Under the pieces are notes generated by a model, which was not told the DNA's origin, searched no databases, and saw nothing but the letters and a program-made list of their open reading frames with translations. A program made the translations under genes and the position numbers. A stretch of DNA of 64,000 nucleotides from Neomegalonema sp. (lineage in GTDB: Bacteria; Pseudomonadota; Alphaproteobacteria; Rhodobacterales; Rhodobacteraceae): assembly GCF_028688855.1 (NCBI RefSeq), contig NZ_JAQTXI010000003.1, positions 167,378 through 231,377 on the forward strand, given 5' to 3'. Positions 47,887 through 55,150 of the stretch are shown one piece after another. Numbering within the stretch: the first letter of the stretch is position 1; each line of letters opens with the position of its first letter.

Positions 47887-48411
47887 TCACGCGAGGTCGC
47901 GCGGCTGGAGATAGGCCGCGAGCCGCGCCTCGCCCGGCGTCAGATCCGCCCAGTCTCCGCGGATCTCGTAGAGCGCCACGGCGCCGGTGGGGAATTTCTC
48001 GAAGGCTCTGGCGTCGGCGGGACGCTCGGCTCGACCGCCGCAGAGCGCCTCGGCGAAGCTCTGGAGCCCGTCGTTGTGCCCGAGCGCCAGCAGCGTCCGG
48101 GATTCGGGCGGCGCCTCCTCGCGCAGGGCCGCGAGGATCTCCTCCGGCGAGGCCAGATAGAGCCGGTCCAGAAACCGCGCCTGCGGCGGCTCCTGCTCCG
48201 GAAAGAGGCTGCGCGCCGCCAGATCCCAGGTCTCGCGGGTGCGGCGGGCCGTCGAGACCAGAGCCGCGTCGGGGATCTCGCCGCGCGCCCTCAGCCAGGC
48301 GCCGACGGCCGCGGCGGCGGCGCGTCCGCGCGGTTCGAGCCCGCGCTCCGAATCCTCGACTCCCGGCGGCCAGGCGGATTTGGCGTGGCGCATCAGCAGC
48401 AGACGGCGCAT
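47887..48411 (-). CDS. SixA-type histidine phosphatase
   Basis: 174 aa from ATG 48411. The catalytic motif is LLLMRHAKSAWPPG (RHAKS is the SixA form of RHG), with SSTARRTRET-like second Arg region (VSTARRTRETWDLA) and the late catalytic His in LALGHNDGL. SixA dephosphorylates phosphohistidine on phosphocarrier or HPt proteins. Its start shares one base with the stop of the preceding phosphatase gene (TGATG), so two histidine phosphatases are encoded in tandem on the minus strand. Confidence 0.9.
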   Translation of the reverse strand: MRRLLLMRHAKSAWPPGVEDSERGLEPRGRAAAAAVGAWLRARGEIPDAALVSTARRTRETWDLAARSLFPEQEPPQARFLDRLYLASPEEILAALREEAPPESRTLLALGHNDGLQSFAEALCGGRAERPADARAFEKFPTGAVALYEIRGDWADLTPGEARLAAYLQPRDLA

Positions 48412-48977
48412 CAGGAATTCTCCGGTTCGAGGTCGCCCTCGGCGAGCCAGCCCTCGCCATGAGGCCGCACGCTCAGAGGGACGCAATTGGGCGCGACGCC
48501 GCGCGGACGGATGTCCAGCGCCCCGCGCAGCGCCTTCCAGACGCCGCCATGCGCCACGATCAGCGGCGCGCCCTCGCCCTGGAGCGCCCGCCCCAGACCG
48601 AGCAGAGCCCGCGCCCGGAAGTCGACGAAGGCCTCTCCGCCTTCGGGGATCAGGGTTCCGGCGTAGAAGGCCGCGAAGGAGTCGCTCCAGGGCGTTCCCT
48701 CCAGCACGCCGAATCCGGCCTCGCGCAGATCGGGCTCGAGCGCGAAGGCCTCGATCCCGAGCCCCTCGGCGAGGATCTCGGCGGTTTCGCGCGCCCGCCC
48801 CAGCGGGCTGGCGACGACGCGCGTCAGCGCGAAGGGGCGCAGGATCTCCACGGCGGCGCGGGCCTGGGCGCGTCCCGTCGCGTTGAGGGGAATGTCCGTG
48901 GAGCCCTGCGCCTTGCGCTGGAGGTTCCAGTCCGTCTGGCCATGGCGGATGAAGACGAAGGGCTTGCGCGGCGTCAT
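48411..48977 (-). CDS. Histidine phosphatase superfamily protein (phosphoglycerate mutase-like)
   Basis: 188 aa from ATG 48977, which has GAGGA five bases upstream. Catalytic motif FIRHGQTDWNLQRKAQGSTD, the second region ASPLGRARETAEIL and the late His in IVAHGGVW are all present. Members of this branch (GpmB/CobC/YhfR-like) remove phosphate from small metabolites; the substrate is unknown. Followed by a coupled SixA-type gene. Confidence 0.9.
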   Translation of the reverse strand: MTPRKPFVFIRHGQTDWNLQRKAQGSTDIPLNATGRAQARAAVEILRPFALTRVVASPLGRARETAEILAEGLGIEAFALEPDLREAGFGVLEGTPWSDSFAAFYAGTLIPEGGEAFVDFRARALLGLGRALQGEGAPLIVAHGGVWKALRGALDIRPRGVAPNCVPLSVRPHGEGWLAEGDLEPENS

Positions 48978-49067
48978 GGTCGTCCTCTGGGGATCCTTCA
49001 GGGCGGGCGGAGGCGGAGCCTCACGCATAAACCAAACCCCCGCCGCGCGCCTAGAGCCATTTCCGGT

Positions 49068-49763
49068 TCATGCGCGTCCGGGAGAGGCCTCCGGCGGAAC
49101 GGGCGCCGCGAGCAGCGAGGCGACCGCCGCCTCAAGTCGGGCGCGGGGCAGCAGGATGAGGGCGCCGGAGGCGTCGAACGCCGCCGAGACCTCCGGCTCC
49201 GAGACCTCGTTCGAGGAGCCGATCTTCAGCCCCGCCTCCAGCCGCAGCGGATCGAGCGGCCAGCGCAGCCCCCGCGAGCGCGAGACCGTCACCGGGCGGA
49301 TCGGCCAGATGGAGAGCCGGTCTCCCGGCTTCAGCCGCGCCCGCCAGAGCGGCGGCGCGAGAAAGACGACCTCCTGCGCCCCGATGAGCAGGATCCTGCG
49401 TCCGGGCCGGGCCGCGAGGGCGTGGAGCGCCGCCAGGGCGTGGTCCAGCCGCCCGCCGAGGAAGCCCACCGCGAGGACGACCTCCGCCTGGAGGCGGTCG
49501 AGGGCCTTCTCGAAATCGGTCGTCTCCTGATCGGGGGTCTTCAGGACGTAGACGTCTTTCTGGGACGACCACCAGTCGAGATCCCTCACGGAATCGAGGT
49601 CGCCGAGGATCGCTTCGGGACGCTCGCCCCAGGCTTTCAGGTGATTCGCTCCTCCGTCCACGGCGAAAACCCGGGGCGCCAGGCGCCTGGCGGCCCGATA
49701 GGCCCCCCTGGAGGCCGATCCTCCCCCTACCAGCGTGATCCATGGTTCTTTTTTTACGGTCAT
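49068..49763 (-). CDS. thiN: Thiamine pyrophosphokinase
   Basis: 231 aa. Catalytic-domain motifs are VFAVDGGANHL, ILGDLDSV, DQETTDFEKALD and VGFLGGRLDHALAALHAL; these give the pyrophosphate transfer site that converts thiamine plus ATP to ThDP. The C-terminal half carries the beta-sheet thiamine-binding domain (RLSIWPIRPVTVSRSRGL, IGSSNEVSEPEVSAAF). It would supply ThDP for enzymes such as the acetolactate-synthase-like protein at 9.4 kb. No TPP riboswitch is visible upstream. Confidence 0.94.
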   Translation of the reverse strand: MTVKKEPWITLVGGGSASRGAYRAARRLAPRVFAVDGGANHLKAWGERPEAILGDLDSVRDLDWWSSQKDVYVLKTPDQETTDFEKALDRLQAEVVLAVGFLGGRLDHALAALHALAARPGRRILLIGAQEVVFLAPPLWRARLKPGDRLSIWPIRPVTVSRSRGLRWPLDPLRLEAGLKIGSSNEVSEPEVSAAFDASGALILLPRARLEAAVASLLAAPVPPEASPGRA

Positions 49764-49921
49764 GTTAATCTCGGGACTGGGGATTCGTTTATTCCCGCAA
49801 ATATGTTCGATTCTGGGCGTTTTCGCTTTTGTTTGGTCAAAAAGCTGTTCAATGTATGGGGAGCGGCGACGGGCTCCGGATCCCAGGCCCGCCGCGTCAC
49901 ATCAGGATACGGGAGTGCAGC

Positions 49922-50176
49922 ATGAAGGCGATTCTGAACGCTTCGGCCGTCTTGGTCCTCGGCGCGACCCTTTTCGCCTCCGGGAGCGCCTCCGCGCAAC
50001 AGATGCTGGCCAGCAAGAATTGCGCGAACGGCGACACCATCCGCATGATGATCGCGCGGGACGCCGTGGTCGTCGAGCGGCGCAGCAGCGGATGGGGAGC
50101 CCCCACCGCCGTCCAGGCCTTCGACATGTGGAATTTCCGCGCCGCCCAGAGCGCCTTCAACAGCATCTGCTACTGA
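49922..50176 (+). CDS. Small exported protein with two cysteines, unknown
   Basis: 84 aa; GGGAG lies just upstream of the ATG. Signal peptide MKAILNASAVLVLGATLFASGSASA, then a ~60-residue mature protein with Cys34 (SKNCANGDTIRMM) and Cys83 two residues from the end (NSICY), probably a disulfide. I recognise no family. The 158-bp region upstream is AT-richer than its surroundings and probably holds its promoter. A perfect palindromic terminator follows 48 bp after the stop. Confidence 0.75.
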   Translation: MKAILNASAVLVLGATLFASGSASAQQMLASKNCANGDTIRMMIARDAVVVERRSSGWGAPTAVQAFDMWNFRAAQSAFNSICY

Positions 50177-50224
50177 GGCCGCGCGCCCCGCAGGGGCGGC
50201 GACGGGACGCAGGATTTCCGGAGG

Positions 50225-50248
50225 GGGCGCCTGATCAGGCGCCCTTTT
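50225..50248 (+). terminator. Terminator overlapping the end of the DUF167 gene
   Basis: GGGCGCCTGA (50225-50234) and TCAGGCGCCC (50235-50244) form a perfect 20-bp palindrome, followed by TTTT. It terminates the small exported-protein gene on the plus strand. Its right half encodes the last codons and stop of the minus-strand DUF167 gene. Confidence 0.85.
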
Positions 50249-50570
50249 CATGCGCGGCGGCGAGGGCCTCCGCCAGAGCCTCCGGCGGGCGGCGGGCGGC
50301 CACGGTCTTCAGCCGCGCCTGAGCCCCGGCGGCGATGTCGAGATCGCGTTTCGGCAGATCGAGGCTCCTGGCCAGCAGGCTCAGGAGGGCGGCGTTGGCC
50401 GCGCCCTTTTCGGGCGCAGCCCTGACGCGGGCCTTGAGATGGAGGCGCCCGGCGTCGTCGCGGTCCAGCCCTTCGAGGGCGTCTGCGCCGCCCCTGGGGG
50501 TCAGGCGCACGGCGAAGCGCCCGCCTTCGGGCGCCGGACGGACCAGATCGCGCCAGAGCTTCGTCGTCAT
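50235..50570 (-). CDS. DUF167 (YggU) family protein
   Basis: 111 aa of the small alpha/beta YggU/DUF167 family. Landmarks: RFAVRLTPRGGADAL near the N-terminus and LKARVRAAPEKGAANAALLSLLA, then PKRDLDIAAGAQARLKTV. The biochemical role of the family is not established. It starts 5 bp after the YggT gene stop; the yggT-yggU pairing is conserved from E. coli onward. Confidence 0.9.
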   Translation of the reverse strand: MTTKLWRDLVRPAPEGGRFAVRLTPRGGADALEGLDRDDAGRLHLKARVRAAPEKGAANAALLSLLARSLDLPKRDLDIAAGAQARLKTVAARRPPEALAEALAAAHEKGA

Positions 50571-50575
50571 GGCGG

Positions 50576-50869
50576 TCAGGCGAGGGCGCCGAGGGTCTTG
50601 ACGAGCAGGATCTCCACGAAGTTCACGCCGATCATCAGCACGATGGGCGAGAGGTCGATTCCGCCCAGATCGGGCAGGAGGCGGCGAATCGGTCGGAGCA
50701 TGGGCTCGACGAGGCGCTCCAGGCCGTCGACCACCGTGCGGACGAGCTGGTTGCTGCGGTAATTGACGATGTTGAACTGAATCAGCAGCGTCAGGACGAT
50801 GTAGATCAGCAGAGCCCAGAAAATCAGGTTCGCGACCGCCTGGACGAGGTAGATCAGGGCGGGGATCAT
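50576..50869 (-). CDS. YggT family membrane protein
   Basis: 97 aa from ATG 50869, which has GGAG five bases upstream; an in-frame GC-rich extension upstream is not supported. Two hydrophobic helices (about residues 5-30 and 70-92) flank the conserved RTVVDGLERLVEPMLRPIRRLLPDLGGIDLSP loop (quoted in part: VEPMLRPIRRLLPDLGGID). YggT proteins have been linked to osmotic tolerance and, in Gram-positives, to cell division (SepF neighbourhood). Operon with the DUF167 gene. Confidence 0.92.
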   Translation of the reverse strand: MIPALIYLVQAVANLIFWALLIYIVLTLLIQFNIVNYRSNQLVRTVVDGLERLVEPMLRPIRRLLPDLGGIDLSPIVLMIGVNFVEILLVKTLGALA

Positions 50870-50950
50870 GGAATCTCCAATGCAGGGCCCGACCCCGACG
50901 GCCAAGCTCGCAGCATTAAGTAGAGCGGCCTCCTCCCCGCGACAAGCCGC

Positions 50951-50979
50951 TTGACAGCCGAAAGCCGGGAGCCTATCAA
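50951..50979 (+). promoter_or_regulatory. Promoter of tRNA-Ala
   Basis: TTGACA (50951-50956, perfect consensus), a 17-bp spacer and TATCAA (50974-50979), 18 bp before the mature tRNA 5' end. Confidence 0.8.
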
Positions 50980-50997
50980 GCCGCACGTCGTGATCAT

Positions 50998-51073
50998 GGG
51001 GTTATAGCTCAGCTGGTAGAGCGTTGCCCTCGCATGGCAGAGGTCAGGGGTTCGAATCCCCTTAACTCCACCA
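50998..51073 (+). tRNA. tRNA-Ala (anticodon CGC)
   Basis: Acceptor GGGGTTA (50998-51004) with TAACTCC (51063-51069). D-arm GCTC...GAGC, anticodon arm TTGCC-CTCGCAT-GGCAG with CGC at 34-36, T-arm AGGGG-TTCGAAT-CCCCT, discriminator A and encoded CCA (51071-51073). It reads GCG, a frequent Ala codon in this genome. Confidence 0.96.
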
Positions 51074-51439
51074 TGATCCCAACGAGTTAGCCCCTTCGCA
51101 ATGAGCTTTTTCCGGCTGGATTCTGTGACTTGTCACAGGGTGCGCCGATGCAGGGGTTCCGGCCCGAGCTGGCGCGAGGTCGCGGGACGACCTGAGCGCT
51201 TCCGGCGAATCGCGGTTTTCGTCCGGTCCGGGGTCTCCGGGCCTTCCTTCCGGGGGGCGAGGATCCTGTTTTTCTCCCGATCCGTTCCATGGTGAACCAT
51301 CGCGGACGCCCCATGAAGGATTCCGGCGAGGATTCCGCATTTTCATGGTTTATTTGAAGAATACCCTCCGGGTCATGGTAAACTGACGGTCGGAAGAAGA
51401 TCGGGAATCTTCGGAAATCAGATCGGGAAGGATCAAGCC
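51074..51439. other. Intergenic stretch, no supported gene
   Basis: 366 bp. Short open frames on both strands have no ribosome site or family features. A T-run at about 51108-51112 may end the tRNA transcript but lacks a good stem. TTGAAG (51354-51359) with GGTAAA or TAAACT 17-19 bp later could be the promoter for the small charged protein that follows. Confidence 0.4.
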
Positions 51440-51733
51440 ATGGCGTCGACATCCGTGCGTGAGATCGGAGGCGGCCTGTCCGGCGTGGGGGAAGTTCGTC
51501 GCGACCGGGATCTGGAGCGCGCCTTCGGGCGCGCCGGACGAGAGGCTTCCAGGCGCGAGGCCCCCGGACCTGAAGCCGCCGCGCGCGAGCGCTCCTGGCG
51601 CGGCCCGGCGGAAGGCGGCGAACGACAGGCGGCTCTGCGCGGCTGGGGCGAGGAGGGGCGGCCTCCGGTGGTGGACGGCTTCACCTCCACGCTCAAGAGC
51701 CCCGAAAGCTCCTCGCCCCATGAGCGCCCCTGA
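51440..51733 (+). CDS. Small highly charged hypothetical protein
   Basis: 97 aa. GGGAAGGA lies eight bases before the ATG, and third codon positions are strongly G/C, as in real genes here. The protein is rich in Arg, Glu and Gly (REIGGGLSGVGEVRRDRDLE), without Cys, signal peptide or TM segment, and is probably disordered. I recognise no family. It stands alone between tRNA-Ala and a nitronate monooxygenase gene. Confidence 0.55.
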   Translation: MASTSVREIGGGLSGVGEVRRDRDLERAFGRAGREASRREAPGPEAAARERSWRGPAEGGERQAALRGWGEEGRPPVVDGFTSTLKSPESSSPHERP

Positions 51734-51867
51734 CTTCAGGGGTCCGGGGCGCCGGAGGTCGGAAAAATCCGCCTGATCGGGGCGAGGGGGCCTTTTCCTC
51801 CGCTCCGGAAAGGCTCTAGCCTGGGCCTGGCGGCCGGAGGGGCCGCGTCGCTCTGAGGAGGCGGATC

Positions 51868-52956
51868 ATGGGATCTCCGGAGAATGACGGCGCGGCCGTC
51901 GTCGCGACCTTGCGGCTTCTGGGCTGCGAGAAGCCCATCCTTCAGGCGCCCATGGCGGGGACGTCCTCTCCCGCCCTGGCGGCGGAGGTCTGCGCGGCGG
52001 GCGGCCTCGGGGCTCTGGGGCTGGGGGCGATGACCGCCGAGGCCGCCGCCCGCGCCATCGCCGAGACCCGCGCCCGCACCGCGCGGGATTTCCACGTCAA
52101 CCTCTTCTGCCATGAGCCCGCCGCGCCCGATCCTCGGCGCGACGCCGAATGGCTGGAGCTTCTCGCGCCGCTCTTCGCGCGCTTCGGGGCGGAGCCTCCG
52201 GCGCGGCTGAACGAGATCTACCAGAGCTTCAAGACCGACGATTCCATGCTCTCCATGCTGCTGGAGACGCGGCCCGCCGTGGTCAGCTTCCATTTCGGCC
52301 TTCCCTCGGCGGAGCGGATCAAGGCGCTGAAGGGCGCGGGGATCCGGCTCATGGCCAGCGCGACCCAGCCGCAGGAAGCTGAGGCCGTCGCGGCGGCGGG
52401 GCTCGACGCGGTGATCGCCCAGGGCTGGGAGGCGGGCGGCCATCGCGGGATCTTCGACCCCGAGGGCCCGGATTCGCGGCTCGGGGTTTTCGCGCTGGTG
52501 CGGCTTCTGACGAAGACCTCGCCGATTCCGGTGATCGCGGCGGGCGGAATCATGGACGGCGCAGGCATAGCGGCGGCGCTGAAGCTCGGAGCGGGAGCGG
52601 CGCAACTGGGCACGGCCTATGTCGGCTGTCCGGAGTCTCTGGCGGATGCGGGGCATCGTCAGGCCCTGCGCGAGGCCGCCCGCCGTCCGACCACGCTGAC
52701 CGCCGCCATTTCGGGGCGTCCGGCGCGTTGCCTGGCCAATCGCTTCACGGCCTTCGGCGCGGAGATCCCCGCCCATGAGATCGCCGCCTATCCCTTCGCC
52801 TATGACGCGGGCAAGGCTCTGAACGCCGCCGCAAAGGCCGGAGGCGAGGCGGGATATGGCCCGCATTGGGCGGGGCAGGGCGCGCCTCTGGCCCGCGAGA
52901 TGGGCGCGCGCGCCCTGACGCTCAGGCTGGCGGAGGAGCTGGCGGCGGCCTGGTGA
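51868..52956 (+). CDS. Nitronate monooxygenase (2-nitropropane dioxygenase family)
   Basis: A 362-aa FMN-dependent TIM barrel. FMN-site and family landmarks: PILQAPMAGTSSPALAAEV, the catalytic-His region GLDAVIAQGWEAGGHRG, and PVIAAGGIMDGAGIAAALKLGA, ending with the GTAYVGCPES segment. These enzymes oxidise propionate-3-nitronate and related nitronates, a detoxification role. The last 35 bp overlap the 3' end of the convergent hydrolase gene. Confidence 0.92.
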   Translation: MGSPENDGAAVVATLRLLGCEKPILQAPMAGTSSPALAAEVCAAGGLGALGLGAMTAEAAARAIAETRARTARDFHVNLFCHEPAAPDPRRDAEWLELLAPLFARFGAEPPARLNEIYQSFKTDDSMLSMLLETRPAVVSFHFGLPSAERIKALKGAGIRLMASATQPQEAEAVAAAGLDAVIAQGWEAGGHRGIFDPEGPDSRLGVFALVRLLTKTSPIPVIAAGGIMDGAGIAAALKLGAGAAQLGTAYVGCPESLADAGHRQALREAARRPTTLTAAISGRPARCLANRFTAFGAEIPAHEIAAYPFAYDAGKALNAAAKAGGEAGYGPHWAGQGAPLAREMGARALTLRLAEELAAAW

Positions 52957-53929
52957 CCTCGGCGAAGGCCCTTTCCAGAGTCTCCATGACCTCCGGAGCG
53001 GGGGCCGCGCCCAGTCCTGCGTATTCCCGGACGGAGCCAGTCTTCGCCTCCTGGAACAGGTGGTTCAGGCGGGGGAAGACCCGCCCCCGGAACGGCGTCT
53101 GCGGCGGCAGGAGCCCCCGCAGGGCCTTGAGGTTGACGAAGCCCGGAACCTGCTGGTCGCGTCCGCCGAAGAAGGCGACGAGCGGCGTCTTCATTCCGCT
53201 CCAGACCTCGGCCATGTCGATCCGCAGGAGGCTGGCGAAAGGCGCCGAGATCAGGACTCCGGCCATCCGGGCGGCGGTCCTGGCCAGATCCTCCCGCGTT
53301 CCGAGCGGCGGACCCGGCCAGCGCAAGAGATGATCCAGCAGCAGGGCTTCGGCCTCCGCCCGGGAGCCCCCGCGCAGGATGACGTCGAAGGCGGCCTGAT
53401 TGGTCGCCTGCTGATGGCGCAGGACTTCGGGCGCATATCCCAGCTCGCGCCCGGCGGTGCGCGCCTGACGGTGGATCAGTCCCGGCATGGGCTCGGCGGG
53501 GCCGGCCAGAGCCGCCACGGCCTCGACCTCCGCGCGGCCCGCCAGCAGGGCGCAGGTCAGGGCTCCCTGGCTATGGCCGACCAGCCGGATGCGGCGCGGG
53601 TCCACGCCCTCCTGAGCCTTCAGAAAAGCCAGAGCCGCCCCGAGATCCTCCACATCCTGCGCGACGGAGGATTGCGCGTGATCGCCCTCCGAAGCTCCGA
53701 CGCCCCGGTCGTCGAAGCGCAGCGAGGCGACGCCGCGCGCGCCGAACCAGCGCGCCAGGTCGCCGAAGAAGGGATGTCCGAGAATCTCCTCGTCGCGGTT
53801 CTGCGGCCCCGAGCCCGAGGCGAAGAGCAGGGCGGGGAAGGGGCCTTCGCCTTCGGGTTCGAGCAGCGTCCCGGCCAGCCGGATTCCGTCGGGCGCCGCG
53901 AAGAGGGCCTCGCGCTCGCGGAAGCTCAC
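52922..53929 (-). CDS. Alpha/beta hydrolase (dienelactone hydrolase/acyl esterase-like)
   Basis: 335 aa from GTG 53929. The GTG overlaps the regulator's stop as GTGA, which sets the start; an ATG-less extension upstream is not supported. Nucleophile elbow is LVGHSQGAL with the catalytic Ser; PFPALLFASGSGPQNRDE forms the oxyanion region (the GSGP version); Asp in FFGGRDQQVP and His in FPRLNHLFQ complete the triad. Homologues act on small esters or peptides; no substrate can be assigned. It is encoded directly behind a CueR-like regulator gene and coupled to it. Confidence 0.88.
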   Translation of the reverse strand: MSFREREALFAAPDGIRLAGTLLEPEGEGPFPALLFASGSGPQNRDEEILGHPFFGDLARWFGARGVASLRFDDRGVGASEGDHAQSSVAQDVEDLGAALAFLKAQEGVDPRRIRLVGHSQGALTCALLAGRAEVEAVAALAGPAEPMPGLIHRQARTAGRELGYAPEVLRHQQATNQAAFDVILRGGSRAEAEALLLDHLLRWPGPPLGTREDLARTAARMAGVLISAPFASLLRIDMAEVWSGMKTPLVAFFGGRDQQVPGFVNLKALRGLLPPQTPFRGRVFPRLNHLFQEAKTGSVREYAGLGAAPAPEVMETLERAFAEVTRPPPAPPPA

Positions 53930-54330
53930 GGGGTCTGTCCGGGCTCGGCGCCGAGCCGGTCGAGGATGGGGCAATCGGGCCGCGAGCCGCCCTGACAGGC
54001 CGAAACCAGCTCGCGCAGACTGCGCGCCATGGCCTCCAGATCGTGAATCCGCCGCTCCACCTCGGCCAGACGCCGCGCCGCCAGAGCCTTGACCTCGCCG
54101 CTGCGGCGGCCGGAATCGCGCCAGAGATCGAGCAGCGCCCGCAGATCCTCCAGCGAGAAGCCGAGATCGCGTCCGGCCCGGATGAAGCGCAATTCGTGGA
54201 GATCGCGCTCGTCATAATCGCGATAGCCGTTTTCGCGCCGGGCGCCGGGCGGCAGAAGTCCGATGGATTCGTAATGGCGGATCATCTTCGCGGAGACGCC
54301 GCTGGATCCGGCCGCCTCGCCGATGCGCAT
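53926..54330 (-). CDS. MerR-family regulator, CueR-like (Cu(I)/Ag(I) sensing residues present)
   Basis: 134 aa. The MerR winged helix (MRIGEAAGSSGVSAKMIRHYESIGLLPP) is followed by the long dimerisation helix. Metal-site residues Cys112 and Cys120 (ACQGGSRPDCPI) match the E. coli CueR ligands in number and spacing. Ser77, which marks monovalent-metal members, is also present. CueR proteins activate copper export genes by untwisting a 19-20 bp promoter spacer when Cu(I) binds. Here no copA, copZ or multicopper oxidase is nearby; the coupled downstream gene is an alpha/beta hydrolase. Confidence 0.92.
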   Translation of the reverse strand: MRIGEAAGSSGVSAKMIRHYESIGLLPPGARRENGYRDYDERDLHELRFIRAGRDLGFSLEDLRALLDLWRDSGRRSGEVKALAARRLAEVERRIHDLEAMARSLRELVSACQGGSRPDCPILDRLGAEPGQTP

Positions 54331-54371
54331 GACGGGGCCTCCTGGGTGAGAGGGGAAAGCCTCCTGATCAT

Positions 54372-54384
54372 GGGAAGGATTCCC
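54372..54384. promoter_or_regulatory. Short inverted repeat upstream of the CueR-like gene
   Basis: GGGAA (54372-54376) GGA TTCCC (54380-54384), 42 bp upstream of the regulator start. CueR-type operators have GGAAGG/CCTTCC-like arms around a long spacer, so this is a plausible but short candidate operator. Confidence 0.3.
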
Positions 54385-54487
54385 GTCCGGCGCAAGTCCG
54401 CCGCCGCCCGGGCCCGGAGTTGAAACTTCTTGATCCGCGCGCAGGAGATGGTTTCATGCGCTGGGACATGGCGGATGGAGGGCGCGG

Positions 54488-55117
54488 ATGAAACGGATTC
54501 CGATCGGTCTGGGATTGGCCTGCCTTCTGGTGGGACCCGCGCTGGCGCAGCGCCCCTCTCTGGAGGAGATGCGCGCGCGGATGGAGCAGGAGGTCTCCGA
54601 GATCGGCGCCTATCGGGATCTTCTGGCCGATCCCGATCCGACGCGCTCTCTGGCGGCGATGAAGACGATGCTCGAATCCGGCGATCCGGAGCTCCAGGCC
54701 GTCGCGCTGGAGTACGGGCTCTTCAGCCCCAGCCCCATCGTGCGCCGCCGGGCCCTGGAGGGCTTCCTCGCGAGCGGGCCGGTGCTCGACGTCCTCATGG
54801 AGACCCCGGCGGAACTGCCCTCGAGCAGCAGCATGACGGGCGCCTATCTGGACGCGCTCAAGGCGCGGGAAGGCTCCATAGATCCGCAGAAGGGCGGCGC
54901 CTATGTCGGCCTGCGGATCGGCGGTCATGATCCGGAGAAAGGCTGCATGGTGGAGGCGGGCGGCTCGGACTGCGTGGCGCGGGTCACCTCCGGCGGCCTC
55001 TCGATCCGGCCATGGACGGAATGGTGGCTCCTCACGCTGAACGAGGAAGGCGAGGCGGTCGGCATGGGGCAGATTCCGGGCGCCGGATCCTTTCCCGTGC
55101 GCGTCCCCCTGCGCTGA
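54488..55117 (+). CDS. Exported protein of an uncharacterised tandem-paralogue family (copy A)
   Basis: 209 aa; GGAGG six bases before the ATG. Signal peptide MKRIPIGLGLACLLVGPALA. The mature N-terminal half is helical and shares a long block with its downstream neighbour: AYRDLLADPDPTRSLAAMK, MLESGDPELQAVALEYGLFS and RRALEGFLAS. The helix-turn-helix spacing is HEAT-like. A C-terminal half with two Cys (KGCMVEAGGSDC) and an all-beta look follows; RPWTEWWLLTLNEEGEAVG is also shared with copy B (RPWGEWLLLAPDEEGNLTG). I do not recognise the family. Copy B starts 33 bp after its stop. Confidence 0.75.
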   Translation: MKRIPIGLGLACLLVGPALAQRPSLEEMRARMEQEVSEIGAYRDLLADPDPTRSLAAMKTMLESGDPELQAVALEYGLFSPSPIVRRRALEGFLASGPVLDVLMETPAELPSSSSMTGAYLDALKAREGSIDPQKGGAYVGLRIGGHDPEKGCMVEAGGSDCVARVTSGGLSIRPWTEWWLLTLNEEGEAVGMGQIPGAGSFPVRVPLR

Positions 55118-55150
55118 GACGAAGCGGAAAACATGATTCGGGAGCAGATG

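Noticed and set aside
49068..49921. TPP riboswitch near thiN
   Set aside because: Looked for the CUGAGA and ACC-UGAU-type TPP elements upstream of the thiamine pyrophosphokinase gene and found none.
51074..51346. Plus- and minus-strand short frames after tRNA-Ala
   Set aside because: No ribosome sites, and their sequence is low in hydrophobics without any recognisable pattern.
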